Shown: positions 44,324 through 53,885, counted from the stretch's first letter. The stretch is 64,000 bases of DNA from Sinorhizobium alkalisoli (GCF_008932245.1 NZ_CP034909.1:2480001-2544000), one strand, 5' to 3'. A program made the numbers and translations. The notes: generated by a model not told the origin, from the letters alone.

Positions 44324-45883
44324 GTGACCAGCGGCATTCACCATATCACCCTGATCAGCCGCCGCGTTCAGGCGAATATCGATTTCTACTTGAACTTTCT
44401 CGGCCTTCACCTCGTCAAGCGGACCGGCGGCTTCGAGGACCCCAATCAATTGCACCTCTTCTATGGTGACGCTTCGGGTTCGCCCGGATCGCTCGTCACC
44501 TTCCTGATCTGGGAGGACGGCTCGCCGGGGCGTGTCGGCCATGGGCAGCCGAGCGAGATCGCCTTCGCCATGCCGCCGGAAAGCATCGGCTTCTGGCTTA
44601 CACGCGCCCTGCAGTTCAACATCCGGACGACCGGCCCGGCACAGGAATTCGGCGAGCCGGTGCTCAGGCTCAAGGATCCGGACGGCATCATCGTCAAACT
44701 GGTCGGCACGGACGCGCTGGCGGAACCGGCGCCCTGGGCAAGCCGCGACATTCCCGAAACCGACTCGATCAGGCGATTACGGGGCGCGACCGTGCTCACG
44801 GAAAGGCCAAAGGAGACGGCGCATTTCCTCCGCAGCCACTTCGGTTATCGCGAGACAGTCGCAGCGGATGCGATCCGCCGCCTCACCTCGCCCTCCGGCG
44901 ACGTCATCGATGTGCGCGACGCGACCGGCTTCTGGACGGCCGCGCCCGGCACCGGCACCATCGACCATATCGCCTTCCGCGCGCCGGACGAGGCAACGGT
45001 GCTTGCCGTCAGGGCCGATCTCGAACAGGAACACGCCGGCGCCACCAACGCGCATGACCGGAAGTACTTCTTTTCCCTTTATGTGCGCGAACCGGGAGGC
45101 TCGCTCTTCGAGCTTGCGACCGACGGACCCGGCTTTGCCGTCGACGAGCCGCCGGACGCGCTCGGTACCGAGCTCTTCCTGCCGCCGCATCTCGCCGGCA
45201 GCAATGCCGCCGCCACGCTCGTGCGGCTGCCGCAATTCGCTCTACCGGGCGAACCGCGCCTGACGCGCCGCGACCTGCCCTTCGTCCATCGCTTCTACCA
45301 CCCGGACGAGACGAGCGACCGTACCTTCGTGCTGCTCCACGGCAGCGGCGGCAACGAGACGGACATGCTCCCCATCGGCCACCAGATCGATCCGCAGGCT
45401 ACGCTCCTAGGCGTGCGCGGCCGCAGCACCGAAGAGGGCTTTCCCCGCTGGTTCCGGCGCCTCACGATGACAAGTTTCGACCAGCAGGATATCCGCTCGG
45501 AGGCCGAGGCCTTCGTCGCCTTCCTGGAAGGGGCGCGCGACGGCTACGGGCTCGACCTTGGCAAGGTGATCTTCATCGGCTATTCCAACGGCGCCAATCT
45601 GCTGGCGGCGGTGATGCTGCTTCATCCCGGCGTGATCGCTAACGCCGTGCTGATGCGGGCGATGTCGGCTCTCGAAGTGCCGCCGACAGCCGATCTCTCT
45701 TCAACGAATATCCTGATGCTGACCGGCAGGGACGACCCCTATGGCAAGCATGCGCCTACCTTGAAGCGCATTCTCAGCGACACCGGCGCCAATCTCGAAG
45801 CGCTGGACATCGACACGCACCACGGTATCGGCGACGGCGATATCGAGGCCATTCGCCGCTGGCTCGCGGAGAATGGTATATAG
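44324..45883 (+). CDS. Fusion of VOC-type ring-cleaving dioxygenase and carboxylesterase (MhqO-MhqD-like)
   Basis: 519 residues from a GTG at 44324 that follows AAGGGAAG; the longer open frame back to 43952 runs through the SDR gene and the repeat and is rejected. Residues 4-130 and 150-270 are two VOC repeats, with the 2-His-1-carboxylate set H7 (IHHITL), H215 (TIDHIAF) and E263 (SLFELATDG). Residues 315-519 are an alpha/beta hydrolase of the phospholipase/carboxylesterase group: VLLHGSGGNETDMLP, S421 in GYSNGAN, D470/471, H499/500. In Bacillus MhqO and MhqD are separate proteins acting against quinones. An FMN reductase gene follows on the other strand. Confidence 0.87.
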   Translation: MTSGIHHITLISRRVQANIDFYLNFLGLHLVKRTGGFEDPNQLHLFYGDASGSPGSLVTFLIWEDGSPGRVGHGQPSEIAFAMPPESIGFWLTRALQFNIRTTGPAQEFGEPVLRLKDPDGIIVKLVGTDALAEPAPWASRDIPETDSIRRLRGATVLTERPKETAHFLRSHFGYRETVAADAIRRLTSPSGDVIDVRDATGFWTAAPGTGTIDHIAFRAPDEATVLAVRADLEQEHAGATNAHDRKYFFSLYVREPGGSLFELATDGPGFAVDEPPDALGTELFLPPHLAGSNAAATLVRLPQFALPGEPRLTRRDLPFVHRFYHPDETSDRTFVLLHGSGGNETDMLPIGHQIDPQATLLGVRGRSTEEGFPRWFRRLTMTSFDQQDIRSEAEAFVAFLEGARDGYGLDLGKVIFIGYSNGANLLAAVMLLHPGVIANAVLMRAMSALEVPPTADLSSTNILMLTGRDDPYGKHAPTLKRILSDTGANLEALDIDTHHGIGDGDIEAIRRWLAENGI

Positions 45884-46043
45884 TCCTTTTAGCCCGTCCG
45901 ACCCTGGCCTCGCACGATTTGGCTGGAGAATGCCATCTTCTCGGTGCTGACCACCACCGGCGCACCCGGCACCGGTCTTCGACGACTTTCTGGTCGTCTG
46001 ATCCAGTCGGGCCATGCCGGAAAACGAGGCTTGTAGCAACCGT

Positions 46044-46604
46044 TCACCTCGCCCCTGCCGCGGCCGCATAGTCCGCAAAAGCCTTGACGAAGCCGCGCAG
46101 ACGCTCGCTTGTCTGTTCGTCGGTCAATCGGCCCTGCTCGAAGAGCGGTTCTGCCTTGGGCAGCATGAAGCGCTTGCCCGACCAGAGATCGGCACCGAGC
46201 GTTCGCATGACCGGGAGCCAGGCGTTTTGGCTAAGGATCGTGCCGAAATTGCCCGGAGACGCGCCGGCAAGTGCGAACGGCCGGCCACCGAACACCTTGC
46301 GAATGTCGGCAGGCGGGCGGCTCAGCCAGTCGATGGCGTTCTTGAACACACCGGGGATCGAATTGTTGTATTCCGGCGTGAAAAGGATCACCCCGGCCGC
46401 CGCCATGACCTTCCGTTTCAGGTCTTCGGCTGCCGCCGGCACACCGCTTTCGGCCTCGATATCGCCGTCGTAGAGCGGAATGCCGTGCAAGGTTGCCGTC
46501 TCGAACTCGACACCGTCGGGCGCTAGGCTCTGGGCGGCGTTCAAGAGCGCCGTATTGAACGATGCCTTCCGCAGGCTGCCCGATATGCCGAGAATCTTCG
46601 TCAT
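46044..46604 (-). CDS. NADPH-dependent FMN reductase / quinone reductase (ChrR-like)
   Basis: 186 residues. It is a flavodoxin-like fold with phosphate-binding ILGISGSLRKASFNTALLNA and the family signature FTPEYNNSIPGVFKNAIDWL. GASPGNFGTILSQNAWLP is also typical. It reduces FMN, quinones or chromate. It is convergent with the VOC-esterase fusion gene, 160 bases away, suggesting a shared quinone-detoxification theme, though they are not one operon. Confidence 0.9.
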   Translation of the reverse strand: MTKILGISGSLRKASFNTALLNAAQSLAPDGVEFETATLHGIPLYDGDIEAESGVPAAAEDLKRKVMAAAGVILFTPEYNNSIPGVFKNAIDWLSRPPADIRKVFGGRPFALAGASPGNFGTILSQNAWLPVMRTLGADLWSGKRFMLPKAEPLFEQGRLTDEQTSERLRGFVKAFADYAAAAGAR

Positions 46605-46745
46605 GGCCTCTCCACTTCCGCAAGACGACAGCGTGCCGCACTTCCGTTAGAACTAGAGGCGCAAAAGCAAAAGGAAAGTCGCAATCCTTTGCCGGCCCTT
46701 CCTGGGTTCCGCACGGTCCCGATCTCAGACAGAAAAGAGGAGCGA

Positions 46746-47522
46746 TCAGGCGCCTTTCAGGTCACGGAGATAGGTATTTTCCGCCCGGGAAATGGCAAAG
46801 GCCCGCGGATCGATCTCGGCGAATAACAAGGATTCATTGGCGGAATCGGCTCTCGTGAGAATCTGCCCATCCGGCGAAGCGATGCGCGACGAACCGGCAA
46901 AGGAGAACATCGCGTCGGAACCGCAATGGTTGACGTATGCGACGAAGACTTGGTTCTCGAAGGCACGGGTTTGGATCATATGTTCGGTGATGAAGTTGCC
47001 CGACCAGCCCGCTGGCAGGGCTGTCGGAACAAGCACAGCCTCGGCGCCTGCAAGCGCCAGCCGGCGGACATTTTCCGGAAACTCGACATCGTAGCAGATC
47101 AGCATGCCGCAGGTAACGGCCCCATGCTCGAAGAGCCGGGTCGAAGGCTCCGCCGCCGTGAAGAGCGCGCGCTCATAGTCCCCATAGAGATGCGACTTCC
47201 GATAGACTATCGGCGCCTCGTCACCGTCGACGCAGGCCGCACTGTTATAGACGGCGTCGCCGTCCCGCTCCGCAAAACCGGCGATAATCGCGATGCCGGT
47301 GGCGCGGGAAATCCTTTGCAATTGCACTACGATCGAACCGTCCGCGGGCTGCGCAAGCTCTGCGATGAGGGCGCCGGCACCATAGCCCGTGATGCTGAGT
47401 TCGGGTGTCACCATCAAGGTCGCCCCCTTACCCGCGGCCTCTGCCGCCGCGCCCTCGATCCGTGCGAGATTGGCGGCAATGTCGCCGCCGACGCTTCTCA
47501 TCTGAAGACCCGCAAGCTTCAT
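46746..47522 (-). CDS. Carbon-nitrogen hydrolase (nitrilase superfamily amidase)
   Basis: 258 residues from MKLAGLQMRSVGGDIAANLA; the ATG overlaps the upstream permease stop by one base. The Glu-Lys-Cys triad is E41 (TPELSITGYG), K109 (VYRKSHLYGDYE) and C143 (GMLICYDVEFPE). Family members include N-carbamoylputrescine amidase, omega-amidase and guanidinobutyramide amidase. Cotranscription with a Pot-like importer and the ureohydrolase two genes upstream favours a guanidino or polyamine amide, by inference. It is the last gene of the operon. Confidence 0.9.
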   Translation of the reverse strand: MKLAGLQMRSVGGDIAANLARIEGAAAEAAGKGATLMVTPELSITGYGAGALIAELAQPADGSIVVQLQRISRATGIAIIAGFAERDGDAVYNSAACVDGDEAPIVYRKSHLYGDYERALFTAAEPSTRLFEHGAVTCGMLICYDVEFPENVRRLALAGAEAVLVPTALPAGWSGNFITEHMIQTRAFENQVFVAYVNHCGSDAMFSFAGSSRIASPDGQILTRADSANESLLFAEIDPRAFAISRAENTYLRDLKGA

Positions 47523-48322
47523 CACTTTCCATCCGATGCCATGGCGCCGAGCAGCTTCGGCAAATCGCCGAAACGCGCCACGAGACCGAAGATCACCGCC
47601 GCCGTCGCGACGAAAAGGACGGTCACCGATGCCATGGTCGGCGTATAGCCATAGCGCAACGCATTGAAGATCTTGATCGGCAGCGTCTCCATCGTAAAGC
47701 CGACCGTCATATAGGCAACGATATATTCGTTGAGCGAGAGCACAAAGGCAAAAGCATAGCCCGAAACGATATAGGGCAGGATCAGCGGCAGCACCACGGT
47801 GCGGAAAATGGTGCGCTCGTCCGCCCCCATCGTGGCGGCAGCCTCGACCAATGAACGATCGATGGACGTAAAGCCGAGCGAGAGCGTCACGAGCGGCAGG
47901 GTAACGAAAAAGATCGCGTGGCTGACGACCGCCGTCCACGGCTGGCCGTAAAAACCCGCGGTCGCCCAGAAGGTGAGCATGCCGAGCGCCGTGATCACCG
48001 GCGGCAGCGTGAAGGGCGCAACGCCCAAGAGCTGGAAGATGCTCGCCCAGGGCGCCACCCGCCGCCACAGAAACCAGGCAAGCGGCAGCGCGATCGCGAC
48101 GGCGAGCGCCGCCGAAAGCAGCGCGAGCGTGACCGAAGCGACGAGCGCATTGCGCCACTCGGGGTTCAGGAAGATTTCCCCGTACCACGACGTCGAAAAG
48201 CCTTCCGGGGGAAAAGCGAGCGTCTGCTTCTGGTTGACCGACACGCCAGCGACGACGATCAAGGGAAGCGCGAGGAAGAGCGCTATGACGAAGAAATAGA
48301 AGTTGCGGAAGACGGCCGTCAT
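47522..48322 (-). CDS. ABC transporter permease, spermidine/putrescine type (PotC-like)
   Basis: 266 residues. Helices include FFVIALFLALPLIVVAGVSV, and the EAA loop is LVEAAATMGADERTIFRTVV. It is the second permease of the binding protein-ATPase-permease-permease operon and overlaps the PotB-like gene by 4 bases. Confidence 0.88.
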   Translation of the reverse strand: MTAVFRNFYFFVIALFLALPLIVVAGVSVNQKQTLAFPPEGFSTSWYGEIFLNPEWRNALVASVTLALLSAALAVAIALPLAWFLWRRVAPWASIFQLLGVAPFTLPPVITALGMLTFWATAGFYGQPWTAVVSHAIFFVTLPLVTLSLGFTSIDRSLVEAAATMGADERTIFRTVVLPLILPYIVSGYAFAFVLSLNEYIVAYMTVGFTMETLPIKIFNALRYGYTPTMASVTVLFVATAAVIFGLVARFGDLPKLLGAMASDGK

Positions 48323-49173
48323 GCTGCCTCTCCTCTTCGTCCGGCGACAACGGTCAACGCCACGAGCCCGAGCGTTACCAACACCAGGAAAACGGCCATG
48401 GCCGCGGCAAACGGCATGTTGGATTGGTAGATCGCCTGGTCAGTGATCAACACTGAGAGCGTCCAGTGCTGAGGACGGCCGAGAAGCTGCGGAAGCAGGT
48501 AGGAGCCGAGCGCAAAGATGAAGACCATAATCAGCGTTGCGGTAATGGTGTTTCGAAGCGCCGGCACGACAACGGTGAAAAAAGCCTTGAGCGGCGAGGC
48601 GCCGAGGGTGCGGGCGGCTTCCGTCAAGGTCGGGTCGAGACGGACCAGCGCCGGGAAGAGCACGAGCACCGTATAGGGAAATGCCTGATAGACCATCCCG
48701 GTCAGCACCGCGGCGAAGCTCGGCGTCAATGCCTTGGCCTCGCTCATGACGCCGAGCGCCACGAGGATATTGGTGATGCCAGCCGTTCGCGAGAAGAGCG
48801 TCGACCAGGCAAAGCCGATGATGACCTCGGAGAGTGACAGGACCGAGAGGAGGGCGACCAGCCAGAGGACCTGCACGCTGCGCGCCATGCGCGTCAGGAG
48901 ATAGGTAAAGGGCAACGCCAGCACGACGCAGCAGACGGCGACGGCGATCGCCAGCATCAGCGAAAAGCCAAGCACACCGCCGAAGAAACCCGAGAGGAAC
49001 CGGGCGTAATTGTCGAACACGAAGGCTGGCGTGTAGAAGCCGCCCTGCTGGCGCTGGAAGAAGCTGACCGCGATCATCGTGCCGAAGGGCACGACGAAGA
49101 AGATGGTGAGCATCCCCGCCGGAAAGAGAAGCGGCGCGTAGTCGCCAAAGGTCTTGGGCGGTTCGCGTCTCAT
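48319..49173 (-). CDS. ABC transporter permease, spermidine/putrescine type (PotB-like)
   Basis: 284 residues. The first helix is LLFPAGMLTIFFVVPFGTMI. The EAA loop is LTEAARTLGASPLKAFFTVV. It overlaps the ATPase gene by 4 bases and the second permease gene by 4 bases, indicating a tightly coupled heterodimer. Confidence 0.88.
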   Translation of the reverse strand: MRREPPKTFGDYAPLLFPAGMLTIFFVVPFGTMIAVSFFQRQQGGFYTPAFVFDNYARFLSGFFGGVLGFSLMLAIAVAVCCVVLALPFTYLLTRMARSVQVLWLVALLSVLSLSEVIIGFAWSTLFSRTAGITNILVALGVMSEAKALTPSFAAVLTGMVYQAFPYTVLVLFPALVRLDPTLTEAARTLGASPLKAFFTVVVPALRNTITATLIMVFIFALGSYLLPQLLGRPQHWTLSVLITDQAIYQSNMPFAAAMAVFLVLVTLGLVALTVVAGRRGEAA

Positions 49174-50207
49174 TTGCCGAGCACCACGCAGACGTCAGGG
49201 GTGAGCGCGACGCCAACCGGCTGGCCGGCGGAGACCTGCGGCCGGGCCCGCGGCGTCGAGACCGCGACGATCTGGTGGCCGGCGACGTCGATGAAGGTCT
49301 CGATGGTGCCGCCGAGATCGCGCACGAATGTGACCGTGCCTGAAAGTGCGCCGGCACCGGGCGCGGTCAGGTGCACATCTTCCGGGCGGATGGAAATCGT
49401 CGCCTTGCGCGCGCCGGGAGGCAATTGCAGACCCGCGACCGCCTGGCCGAATACCGTCGCGCGGCCCTGGCCGTCCGCTTCCGCTTCGATGAGGTTCGTC
49501 TGGCCGATGAAGTCGGCGACGAAACTGTCCGCAGGGCGGCGATATATCTCGATCGGTGAAGCCGCCTGGCGGATTTCGCCGCCATTCATGACGACGACCG
49601 TGTCAGCCATCGTCATCGCCTCGCGCTGGTCGTGAGTGACGACGATCGTGGTAATGCCGAGCTTCTGCTGCAATTGCCGAAGCTCCACCTGCATTGCCTC
49701 GCGCAGCTTGGCGTCAAGCGCGGAAAGCGGCTCGTCGAGGAGGAACAGCTTGGGCGAGATCGCCAGCGCCCTGGCAATCGCCACGCGTTGGCGCTGTCCG
49801 CCGGAGAGCTTGGAGACCGGCCGGTCGGCATAGCCCGGAAGATGGATCATCGACAGAAGTTCGTCGACGCGCCGCCTCTGTTCCTCCTTCTGAGCCTTGC
49901 GGATACGCAGCGGATAGGCGATGTTTTCGCCGACCGTCAGATGCGGAAACAGCGCCAGCGACTGGAACACCATGCCGAGATTGCGCTTGTGTGTCGGCAC
50001 GCGGGTGATGTCGTCGCCGTCGAGCCTGATGGCCCCCGAACTCGGCAGGTCGAGACCGGCGATCATCCGAAGCAGCGTGGTCTTGCCGCACCCCGATGGG
50101 CCGAGCATACAGACGAATGTGCCATGCGGCACGGTCAGGTCGACGTCGTTGACGGCCCGGAAGGCACCGAATTCCTTGACGACATTCTGGAGCTCAAGTC
50201 CCGACAT
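49170..50207 (-). CDS. ABC transporter ATP-binding protein, spermidine/putrescine type (PotA-like)
   Basis: 345 residues. It has Walker A GPSGCGKTTLLRMI, Q-loop MVFQSLALFPHLTVGENIAY, signature LSGGQRQRVAIARALA and Walker B LFLLDEPLSALDAKLRE. A C-terminal TOBE domain (about residues 240-345) contains ISIRPEDVHLTAPG. This build is shared by importers of polyamines, iron and other small solutes, so the substrate comes from context. Confidence 0.9.
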   Translation of the reverse strand: MSGLELQNVVKEFGAFRAVNDVDLTVPHGTFVCMLGPSGCGKTTLLRMIAGLDLPSSGAIRLDGDDITRVPTHKRNLGMVFQSLALFPHLTVGENIAYPLRIRKAQKEEQRRRVDELLSMIHLPGYADRPVSKLSGGQRQRVAIARALAISPKLFLLDEPLSALDAKLREAMQVELRQLQQKLGITTIVVTHDQREAMTMADTVVVMNGGEIRQAASPIEIYRRPADSFVADFIGQTNLIEAEADGQGRATVFGQAVAGLQLPPGARKATISIRPEDVHLTAPGAGALSGTVTFVRDLGGTIETFIDVAGHQIVAVSTPRARPQVSAGQPVGVALTPDVCVVLGK

Positions 50208-50230
50208 ATATTCTCCGCCCCGCCAGGCCA

Positions 50231-50246
50231 GGGCCCGGTCGGGCCC
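50231..50246 (-). other. GC-rich hairpin between the binding protein gene and the ATPase gene
   Basis: GGGCCCGGTCGGGCCC can fold with a 6-base stem. It lies between the Pot-like binding protein gene and the ATPase gene, with no T-run. It is a weak member of the set of hairpins near binding-protein genes in this window. Confidence 0.35.
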
Positions 50247-50369
50247 ATGGTCGCTGCGGCTGTTCTTTCAAGTTCCGTTCCACAAGCTTATCCTAAGCCG
50301 CGAACGATTAGAGGACGTCGATCCCCGATCCCGCAATCGGCGCGGGAGACCGGAAAAGACGGATGCACA

Positions 50370-51449
50370 TCAGCCGACGATGAGCTCCGTCCACTTCTGG
50401 TTCAGCCAGTCCGACTTCGTCTGGTAAAGGTCGTAGCGCGGAACGATCGGCTCGATATCCGACGAGACGGCCGCGAATTCCTGCTCCGTCAGGTCCATCG
50501 ACTCGCGCTTGACCGTCGGTGAGGTGCCGACCTTGCGCGACAGCGTCGCCTGGATCGCAGGCTGGCACATATAGTCGATGAAGATATGCGCCTCCTCTAC
50601 CTTCTGCGAAGCACGCGACAGCGCCCAGCAGCCGGAATCCTGGATGCCGCCCTCCTTCGGGAATGTGGAACGGACGGGATGGCCTTCGGCGGCCGCAAGT
50701 CCGGTGACGTCGTGGTAATATTGCCCCATCGGTATTTCGCCTGATTTCAGCGCCTGCTCGAATTGCGCCTCGTCACGGTACCAGAGCCGCACATTCGGCT
50801 TCACCTCGGCGAGCTTATCGAAGGCCTTCAGGATGCCCTCTTCCGTGTCTAGCGCATCGGTACCGCCCATGAAGGTCTTGGCGGTGACTTCGAGCAGGAA
50901 GGAGTTCGAGACCAGTGCAAGCAAGCCGAGCTTGTCGGCATTGGCCGGATCCCAGAGGGCCTCCCAAGAGGTCGGCGGCTCGTTGTAGACATTGGTGTTG
51001 GTGACCAGCGTGATGTACCACGAGACCGCCCCGACGCCGGCGACACGGCCATCCGGATATTTGTTGATGAAGCGGTCGAGCAGGCTGGAACTGTTCTTGA
51101 TCCTCGCGATGTCGATCGGTGTCCAGAGCTCGGTCGACTGCCCTTTCAGCATCGCCACCTGCGACATCATCGAAACGTCCGCCGGCGCCTGGCCGGCGCG
51201 GGCCGCCTGCTCGAGTTGCACCAGCCAGGCCTCTCCCGTCGGCTCGGCCACCGACTCGATGGCAATACCGGTCGCCTTGGTGAAATCCGGGAAGATGTTC
51301 TTGTCGAACGAGTCCTTGAAATAGCCACCATAGACGCCGACCTTCAACGACCGGTCCTGGGCTCTCAGCACCGCCGGCATCGCCAGTGCGGTCGCACCGG
51401 CAAGCCCCGCCCCCAGCAGCGTGCGGCGCTTGATGGAATTGATCTTCAT
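50370..51449 (-). CDS. ABC transporter substrate-binding protein, PotD-like
   Basis: 359 residues with a Tat-like signal: MKINSIKRRTLLGAGLAGAT carries an RR pair before the hydrophobic core, cut near MPAVLRA/QDRS. The mature protein has LKVGVYGGYFKDSFDKNIFP and GIAIESVAEPTGEAWLVQL of the PotD/PotF-like family. It likely binds a polyamine or guanidino compound such as agmatine or guanidinobutyrate; the ligand is inferred from the adjacent ureohydrolase gene. A 162-base spacer with a hairpin separates it from the ATPase gene. Confidence 0.88.
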   Translation of the reverse strand: MKINSIKRRTLLGAGLAGATALAMPAVLRAQDRSLKVGVYGGYFKDSFDKNIFPDFTKATGIAIESVAEPTGEAWLVQLEQAARAGQAPADVSMMSQVAMLKGQSTELWTPIDIARIKNSSSLLDRFINKYPDGRVAGVGAVSWYITLVTNTNVYNEPPTSWEALWDPANADKLGLLALVSNSFLLEVTAKTFMGGTDALDTEEGILKAFDKLAEVKPNVRLWYRDEAQFEQALKSGEIPMGQYYHDVTGLAAAEGHPVRSTFPKEGGIQDSGCWALSRASQKVEEAHIFIDYMCQPAIQATLSRKVGTSPTVKRESMDLTEQEFAAVSSDIEPIVPRYDLYQTKSDWLNQKWTELIVG

Positions 51450-51590
51450 CGCCTGTCTCCTTATTCTTTGCGGCTGTCGCCGCGTTCCCTATTGTCGTTG
51501 TTGTTGTTTTCTGCTCATGCCGCCGAGGCGACATCATACGCCTTGCAATGCCCGCTGGCGCATCTCCATTGGAGTAGCGCCGTACCAAGG

Positions 51591-52658
51591 TCAGCCTTCG
51601 CCGGCAATCGACGGGCTGAACGCCATCAGGCTCAGGATTTCAAAGAGCACCTGGGCCCCGGCATGGGCGGTGTTCGTCGTCGCGTCGTATTGCGGCGCCA
51701 CCTCGACGACGTCGCCGCCGACGAGATTGATGCCCTTGAGGCCGCGGATCAGTTCCAGCACTTCGCGGGTCGTGAGGCCGCCCACCTCCGGCGTCCCGGT
51801 TCCCGGCGCGAAGGCGGGGTCGAGGCTATCGATGTCGAAGGAAAGATAGGTCGGACCATCGCCGACGATCTCTTTCGCCTTCTCGACGATCGCCGCAATG
51901 CCAAGTCCACTGACTTCTTCGGCATGGACCACCGTCATGCCGGACTCGTGGGAAAACTCCCAGAGATATTCGGCCGAGCCGCGGATGCCGATCTGGATCA
52001 CGCGGGTCGGGTCGAGCACGCCGTCGAGCACCGCGTTGCGGAAAGGGCCGCCGTGATGGAATTTGGTGAGGTCAAAGGCGCCGCCGGTGTCGCAATGTGC
52101 GTCGATATGGATCATGCCGACCGGCTGCTGGCTGCCGACGGCCTTGAGAATCGGATGAGTGATCGAATGATCGCCGCCGACCGAAAGCGGCGCGGCACCG
52201 CCTTCGACGATCTGGTTGAGGCGCGTCTCGATGTCTTCATGGCTGAGTTCCAGCCGGTAGCGGCTGCGAAAGGGCACGTCGCCGACATCGGCCACCCGAA
52301 GGTCGTGCACCGGCGCACAGCCGAGCACATGATTATAGGGGCCGATCCGCTCGATCGCCCGCAGCGCCCGCGGTCCGAAGCGGGAGCCCGGGCGGTTGGT
52401 GACGCCGAGATCCATGGGGATACCGAGGATCGCGACCTGAAGGTTGCCGAAATCGGGTTGCTCGGCATCGACCGGCATATAGGGTGCGCTGAGAAAGGTC
52501 GGTATGCCGGAATAGGGCGCAAGCCGCGTGCCGCCCTTGGTGAAGATCTTGTCGGCGACCTTGCGGAAGGTCGGATCGAAGAGCTCGCCGCCATGGCTCT
52601 CGCCATACTTCGCCTTCAATGCGCTGAGTCTCTTTTCATCCCAGACCATGCGGGCCAT
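51591..52658 (-). CDS. speB: Ureohydrolase, agmatinase/guanidinobutyrase family
   Basis: 355 residues from MARMVWDEKRLSALKAKYGE (52658), with GGGAG 8 bases before. All manganese ligands are present: H164 (GGDHS), D186, H188 and D190 (IDAHCD), D275 and D277 (FDIDSLDP). PMDLGVTNRPGSRFGPRALR and FAPGTGTPEVGGLTTRE fit the guanidinobutyrase/agmatinase branch better than arginase. It releases urea from a guanidino substrate; putrescine or 4-aminobutyrate would be the other product. It heads the Pot-like operon and is divergent from the LysR gene. The N-terminus is about 40 residues longer than E. coli SpeB. Confidence 0.87.
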   Translation of the reverse strand: MARMVWDEKRLSALKAKYGESHGGELFDPTFRKVADKIFTKGGTRLAPYSGIPTFLSAPYMPVDAEQPDFGNLQVAILGIPMDLGVTNRPGSRFGPRALRAIERIGPYNHVLGCAPVHDLRVADVGDVPFRSRYRLELSHEDIETRLNQIVEGGAAPLSVGGDHSITHPILKAVGSQQPVGMIHIDAHCDTGGAFDLTKFHHGGPFRNAVLDGVLDPTRVIQIGIRGSAEYLWEFSHESGMTVVHAEEVSGLGIAAIVEKAKEIVGDGPTYLSFDIDSLDPAFAPGTGTPEVGGLTTREVLELIRGLKGINLVGGDVVEVAPQYDATTNTAHAGAQVLFEILSLMAFSPSIAGEG

Positions 52659-52853
52659 CTCCGTATCTCCCGGCTGGGGTACGAGGGATCGCGCGGCATT
52701 TCCGCGGTTTCGCCGTTCGGAATCGGCGCGATCATGTTCCCCAGGCTTTTGCCCTTGTTTCAGCCCATTACGGGGCAAAACCTCTGGAAAATCAATTGAC
52801 ATTGTTATAGCATTTCCTGTGAGAAAATCTCACACATTGTCCGGAGCCTCCGC

Positions 52854-53885
52854 TTGTCGAGCCGCCTGCCCCCGCTGAACCCGCTGCGCGCCTTTGAGGC
52901 GACTGCCCGGCGCGGCTCCGTTTCCGCCGCGGCCCGCGAGCTCAACGTCACTCACGGCGCGATCAGTCACCAGATCCGTGCGCTCGAACTGTCCTTCAAC
53001 ACCACTCTTTTCGAACGCGGCGGCAAGCGGCTGAGATTGACGCCGCAAGGCGCGCTCCTGCTCCCTGCCGTCACCCATGCCTTTGCCGAGATCGCCGCCG
53101 CGACGGCGGCGATGACGCGCCCCGCGACCAGCGGCGAGCTCCGCATCACCTGCGTGCCGGCGCTCCTGTCCTTTTGGATGATCCCGCGACTGCATCGCTT
53201 CACCGAGCAATTTCCCGACGTGGAACTGACATTGATCGCTTCGAACGACGCGGCGAACCTCCACTCCCGCGATGTGGATGTCTGCCTGCTCTACGGCGAC
53301 GGCAATTGGGGCGACTGCTGGGCCCGGCTCTGGAGCCGACTGGAGCTTTTCCCCGTTGCGAGCCCGACGCTCCTCAACATGCGGCCGCTACGCTCGATCA
53401 GGGATCTTCGCGACCATGTGATGCTGCACGGCGACGATGGCCGTGAATGGAACACCTGGCTTGCCGCCGCCGATGCGGCCGACCTTCAACGGGGTCGCCA
53501 GCATTTCATGAGCGACGCCCGGCTCTCGACGGAAGGTGCCCTGCACAGCCAGGGCGTGGCGCTCGGCGATACGATCACTGCCGGCAGCCTGATCGCACGG
53601 GGCGAACTGATAGCGCCCTTCGACCTGACCGTACCGGCCAATGATGCGTTCTTCGTCGCCTGTCGTAGCGAGGTCCGGGCGGCCCCGATCGTGCGCGTCT
53701 TCATCGACTGGCTGTTCGCGGCGCTCGAGAGCGATCCCATGCCGGAACTCCAGATGTCCGCCCGAACCATCATTCGTTCGCGCATCCAAAAGGCGGGCGA
53801 GTCCGAAGAGCCGGGAGCGGGTGCAGTTCAACCTGCGCCCTCACGGCGTGCAACCCTCCCGCAGAAGCACAAGGCCCAACCGTAG
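52854..53885 (+). CDS. LysR-family regulator, GcvA-like
   Basis: 343 residues from a TTG at 52854, with GGAG seven bases before; no in-frame ATG precedes the helix-turn-helix. The N-terminus LPPLNPLRAFEATARRGSVS and AARELNVTHGAISHQIRALE is typical of GcvA-type LysR regulators. The C-terminal effector domain is followed by a 35-residue basic, proline-rich tail. It is divergent from the ureohydrolase gene (196 bases) and 48 bases before the aminotransferase gene, so it may control both directions. Confidence 0.88.
   Translation: MSSRLPPLNPLRAFEATARRGSVSAAARELNVTHGAISHQIRALELSFNTTLFERGGKRLRLTPQGALLLPAVTHAFAEIAAATAAMTRPATSGELRITCVPALLSFWMIPRLHRFTEQFPDVELTLIASNDAANLHSRDVDVCLLYGDGNWGDCWARLWSRLELFPVASPTLLNMRPLRSIRDLRDHVMLHGDDGREWNTWLAAADAADLQRGRQHFMSDARLSTEGALHSQGVALGDTITAGSLIARGELIAPFDLTVPANDAFFVACRSEVRAAPIVRVFIDWLFAALESDPMPELQMSARTIIRSRIQKAGESEEPGAGAVQPAPSRRATLPQKHKAQP

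Noticed and set aside
47523..48350. Apparent 534-residue fusion extending the nitrilase gene upstream
   Set aside because: The upstream part is an out-of-frame reading of the PotC-like permease. The nitrilase fold starts at MKLAGLQ (47522).
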